Shown here: positions 14,576 to 15,660 of the stretch, piece by piece | Position numbering within the stretch: position 1 is the first letter of the stretch | How the letters are laid out: every line of letters begins with the position of its first letter | DNA from: an uncultured Ilumatobacter sp. | GTDB lineage: Bacteria > Actinomycetota > Acidimicrobiia > Acidimicrobiales > Ilumatobacteraceae | Direction of reading: 5' to 3' | Assembly: GCA_937891565.1 (NCBI GenBank) | Contig: CALAHA010000332.1 | Span: 1 to 15,660 of the forward strand | DNA length: 15,660 nucleotides | Program-made: the position numbers and the translations under genes | Notes under the pieces: model-generated | Databases searched by the model: none | What the model was told of the DNA's origin: nothing | What the model saw: only the letters and a program-made list of their open reading frames with translations

Positions 14576-15308
14576 TGAGCGCTGTATCGATACAGAGGGC
14601 GCTCGCCACGATCAACGTGTTGAGCGGCTCGGGCATCCGCTGATGGATTTGCACCACGTAGTTATCGGCGGTGGTGAACATGGCCTTGGCAAAGCCTTCG
14701 AAGGTCTTGGAGATGCGTGCGACCTCGTTGCCTTCGGCATCTTCGATGCGGAAGTTCCAGGAGCGCCAGTTCTCGCCCTTGATCGAACCGAGTGTCTGGC
14801 CGTTGGACTCGAGATTGAAGTTGATCTTGCCAATTGCCTTCTGTTGAACGATCTTGCCGATTTCGTTGCCGGCGGCGTCTTCGACGATCACCGTCGACTT
14901 CATCACCTTGCGCGGCCGGGTCAGCTGCATCAATACCTGCCCCGAGTTGTCGGTGATCTGCAGCTTGTGAGTCATGAACTGATCGAGTGAGCTCACGAAG
15001 CGCAGGATCTTTTTGGCTGCCGACTGGCCAACCTGGTTGACCATCGCCAGTTGCTGGCCATCCTGACCGGACACGCTGTACTGGTTGTTCAGCTCGATCA
15101 GCTTGGCCTTCTGATTGACGACCAGGACGGGCTCGGTGAGGAGCGTCCCACCACCGCCTCCGGCTTCAGGTGAAGCGGCCCCGCTTTCGACGGGGTCGGT
15201 GCTTTGAGCTCCGGCCGTGCTGACCTGGTCGGTCCAGGCCTCGCCGTCCCAGTAACGAAGCTCGGCGCGACCGTTCGGGTCGCGATACCAGTTGGCAGGT
15301 GTAGTCAT
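14565..15308 (-). CDS. DUF2510 plus scramblase/LOR-type beta-barrel protein
   Basis: 247 residues. The N-terminus (residues 5-30, ANWYRDPNGRAELRYWDGEAWTDQVS) is a clear DUF2510 repeat, a short actinobacterial module rich in Trp/Tyr often joined to membrane or envelope domains. A Gly/Ser/Pro linker (about 31-55) leads into a domain of about 185 residues with the repeated strand pattern of the phospholipid-scramblase/LURP-one-related fold: LVVNQKAKLIELNNQYSVSGQDGQQLAMVNQ, THKLQITDNSGQVLMQLTRP, STVIVEDAAGNEIGKIVQQ, WRSWNFRIEDAEGNEVARISK and NYVVQIHQRMPEPLNTLIVASALCIDTAL. Bacterial members have no settled function; lipid movement should not be assumed. There is no signal peptide; the only hydrophobic stretch, TLIVASALCIDTAL, resembles the C-terminal helix of the fold. 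The ATG at 15308 begins exactly at the DUF2510 domain. Confidence 0.85.
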   Translation of the reverse strand: MTTPANWYRDPNGRAELRYWDGEAWTDQVSTAGAQSTDPVESGAASPEAGGGGGTLLTEPVLVVNQKAKLIELNNQYSVSGQDGQQLAMVNQVGQSAAKKILRFVSSLDQFMTHKLQITDNSGQVLMQLTRPRKVMKSTVIVEDAAGNEIGKIVQQKAIGKINFNLESNGQTLGSIKGENWRSWNFRIEDAEGNEVARISKTFEGFAKAMFTTADNYVVQIHQRMPEPLNTLIVASALCIDTALKQD

Positions 15309-15350
15309 TATGATGACATTAATCCTGTTTTGGCCGGTTCGTGCGGTCGT

Positions 15351-15370
15351 AGCGCCAGTTTACGGGCGCT
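15351..15370 (-). terminator. Candidate hairpin after the partial minus-strand gene
   Basis: AGCGCC (15351-15356) and GGCGCT (15365-15370) pair around an eight-base loop, starting four bases past the stop of the minus gene that ends at 15375. On the minus strand no T-tract follows. The gap 15309-15350 also contains the upstream region of the scramblase-like gene. Confidence 0.35.
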
Positions 15371-15374
15371 TGTT

Positions 15375-15660
15375 TCAGCGTAGTTTGTGGGCGTTCATGA
15401 TCACTTCGCGAGCGAAGGGATCAAGCTGGCGGCCGGACAACCTCTCGGTGACTTGAATGGCTTGGGTGGCTTCTTCAACGAGGCCCGACCAACGGATGTA
15501 TCCGCCCATGACGCCGATGATGCGATCGCTGACCTCTTCGGCGTGGACTAGCACCCGCATGTTGCGATTCAGGAGATCGTGTAGTTCGGTGTAGAGCGCC
15601 TTGAGATAGGCGTCGAGGTGTTCCTTGTTGAACGCCCTGTGGCGGTACGGCAGCTGCAAG
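15375..15660 (-). CDS. Unrecognised protein, 5' part beyond window edge
   Basis: Visible C-terminal part of about 94 residues, open to the right window edge, so the real start is probably outside; a TTG at 15659 is only a formal start. The visible sequence is largely helical and charged (YLKALYTELHDLLNRNMRVLVHAEEVSDRIIGVMGGYIRWSGLVEEATQAIQVTERLSGRQLDPFAREVIMNAHKLR) with no signal peptide, transmembrane segment or cysteine in view. I do not recognise the family. It runs in the same direction as the scramblase-like gene 66 bases downstream, with a hairpin between them, so they may or may not be co-transcribed. Confidence 0.65.
   Translation of the reverse strand, partial: LQLPYRHRAFNKEHLDAYLKALYTELHDLLNRNMRVLVHAEEVSDRIIGVMGGYIRWSGLVEEATQAIQVTERLSGRQLDPFAREVIMNAHKLR

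Noticed and set aside
14582..14595. 14-bp perfect palindrome CTGTATCGATACAG inside the scramblase-like gene
   Set aside because: A palindrome of this length is expected about once by chance in a window of this size, and it lies in the 3' end of a coding region.

Overview
The window looks like a chromosomal segment from a high-GC actinobacterium. An Acidimicrobiia/Ilumatobacter-like source is my best guess, from the overall protein look and gene order; no marker gene proves it. Its backbone is the C5 (glutamate) route to tetrapyrroles: hemA (5' end cut off), hemC and hemD, then hemB and hemL, all on the + strand. Together they cover glutamyl-tRNA to glutamate-1-semialdehyde, 5-aminolevulinate, porphobilinogen, hydroxymethylbilane and uroporphyrinogen III. 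Later steps (hemE, hemN/hemY, hemH) are not in the window.

Between hemD and hemB sit two convergent envelope genes. One (2940-5435, +) encodes a secreted protein with seven propeller-blade motifs, two ASH/'choice-of-anchor D'-like domains and a C-terminal beta domain. The other (5478-6818, -) encodes a single-pass membrane protein with Ig-like domains. A 19-codon ORF may be translationally coupled to the first. A perfect 27-bp palindrome lies between hemB and hemL, and HemL may carry an N-terminal extension with a cysteine at every fifth residue.

After hemL come a membrane-anchored unknown protein (9290-9997, +) and, convergent to it, a tight four-gene minus-strand operon (13555 down to 10014): an SDR/epimerase-like protein, a PlsC-like acyltransferase homologue, an alpha/beta hydrolase and a renalase-like FAD oxidoreductase. 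The first two resemble the mycobacterial Rv0501-Rv0502 pair, which from memory also lies near hemA-hemC-hemD-hemB. Both lack residues normally needed for catalysis.

The right end holds a possible 60-aa ORF, a Tat-exported M23-type metallopeptidase (+), a DUF2510-scramblase/LOR-type protein (-) and the 3' part of an unrecognised minus-strand gene cut by the window edge. I see no tRNA, rRNA, CRISPR array, insertion sequence or prophage gene. Gene density is high; no gap between genes exceeds about 300 bases.
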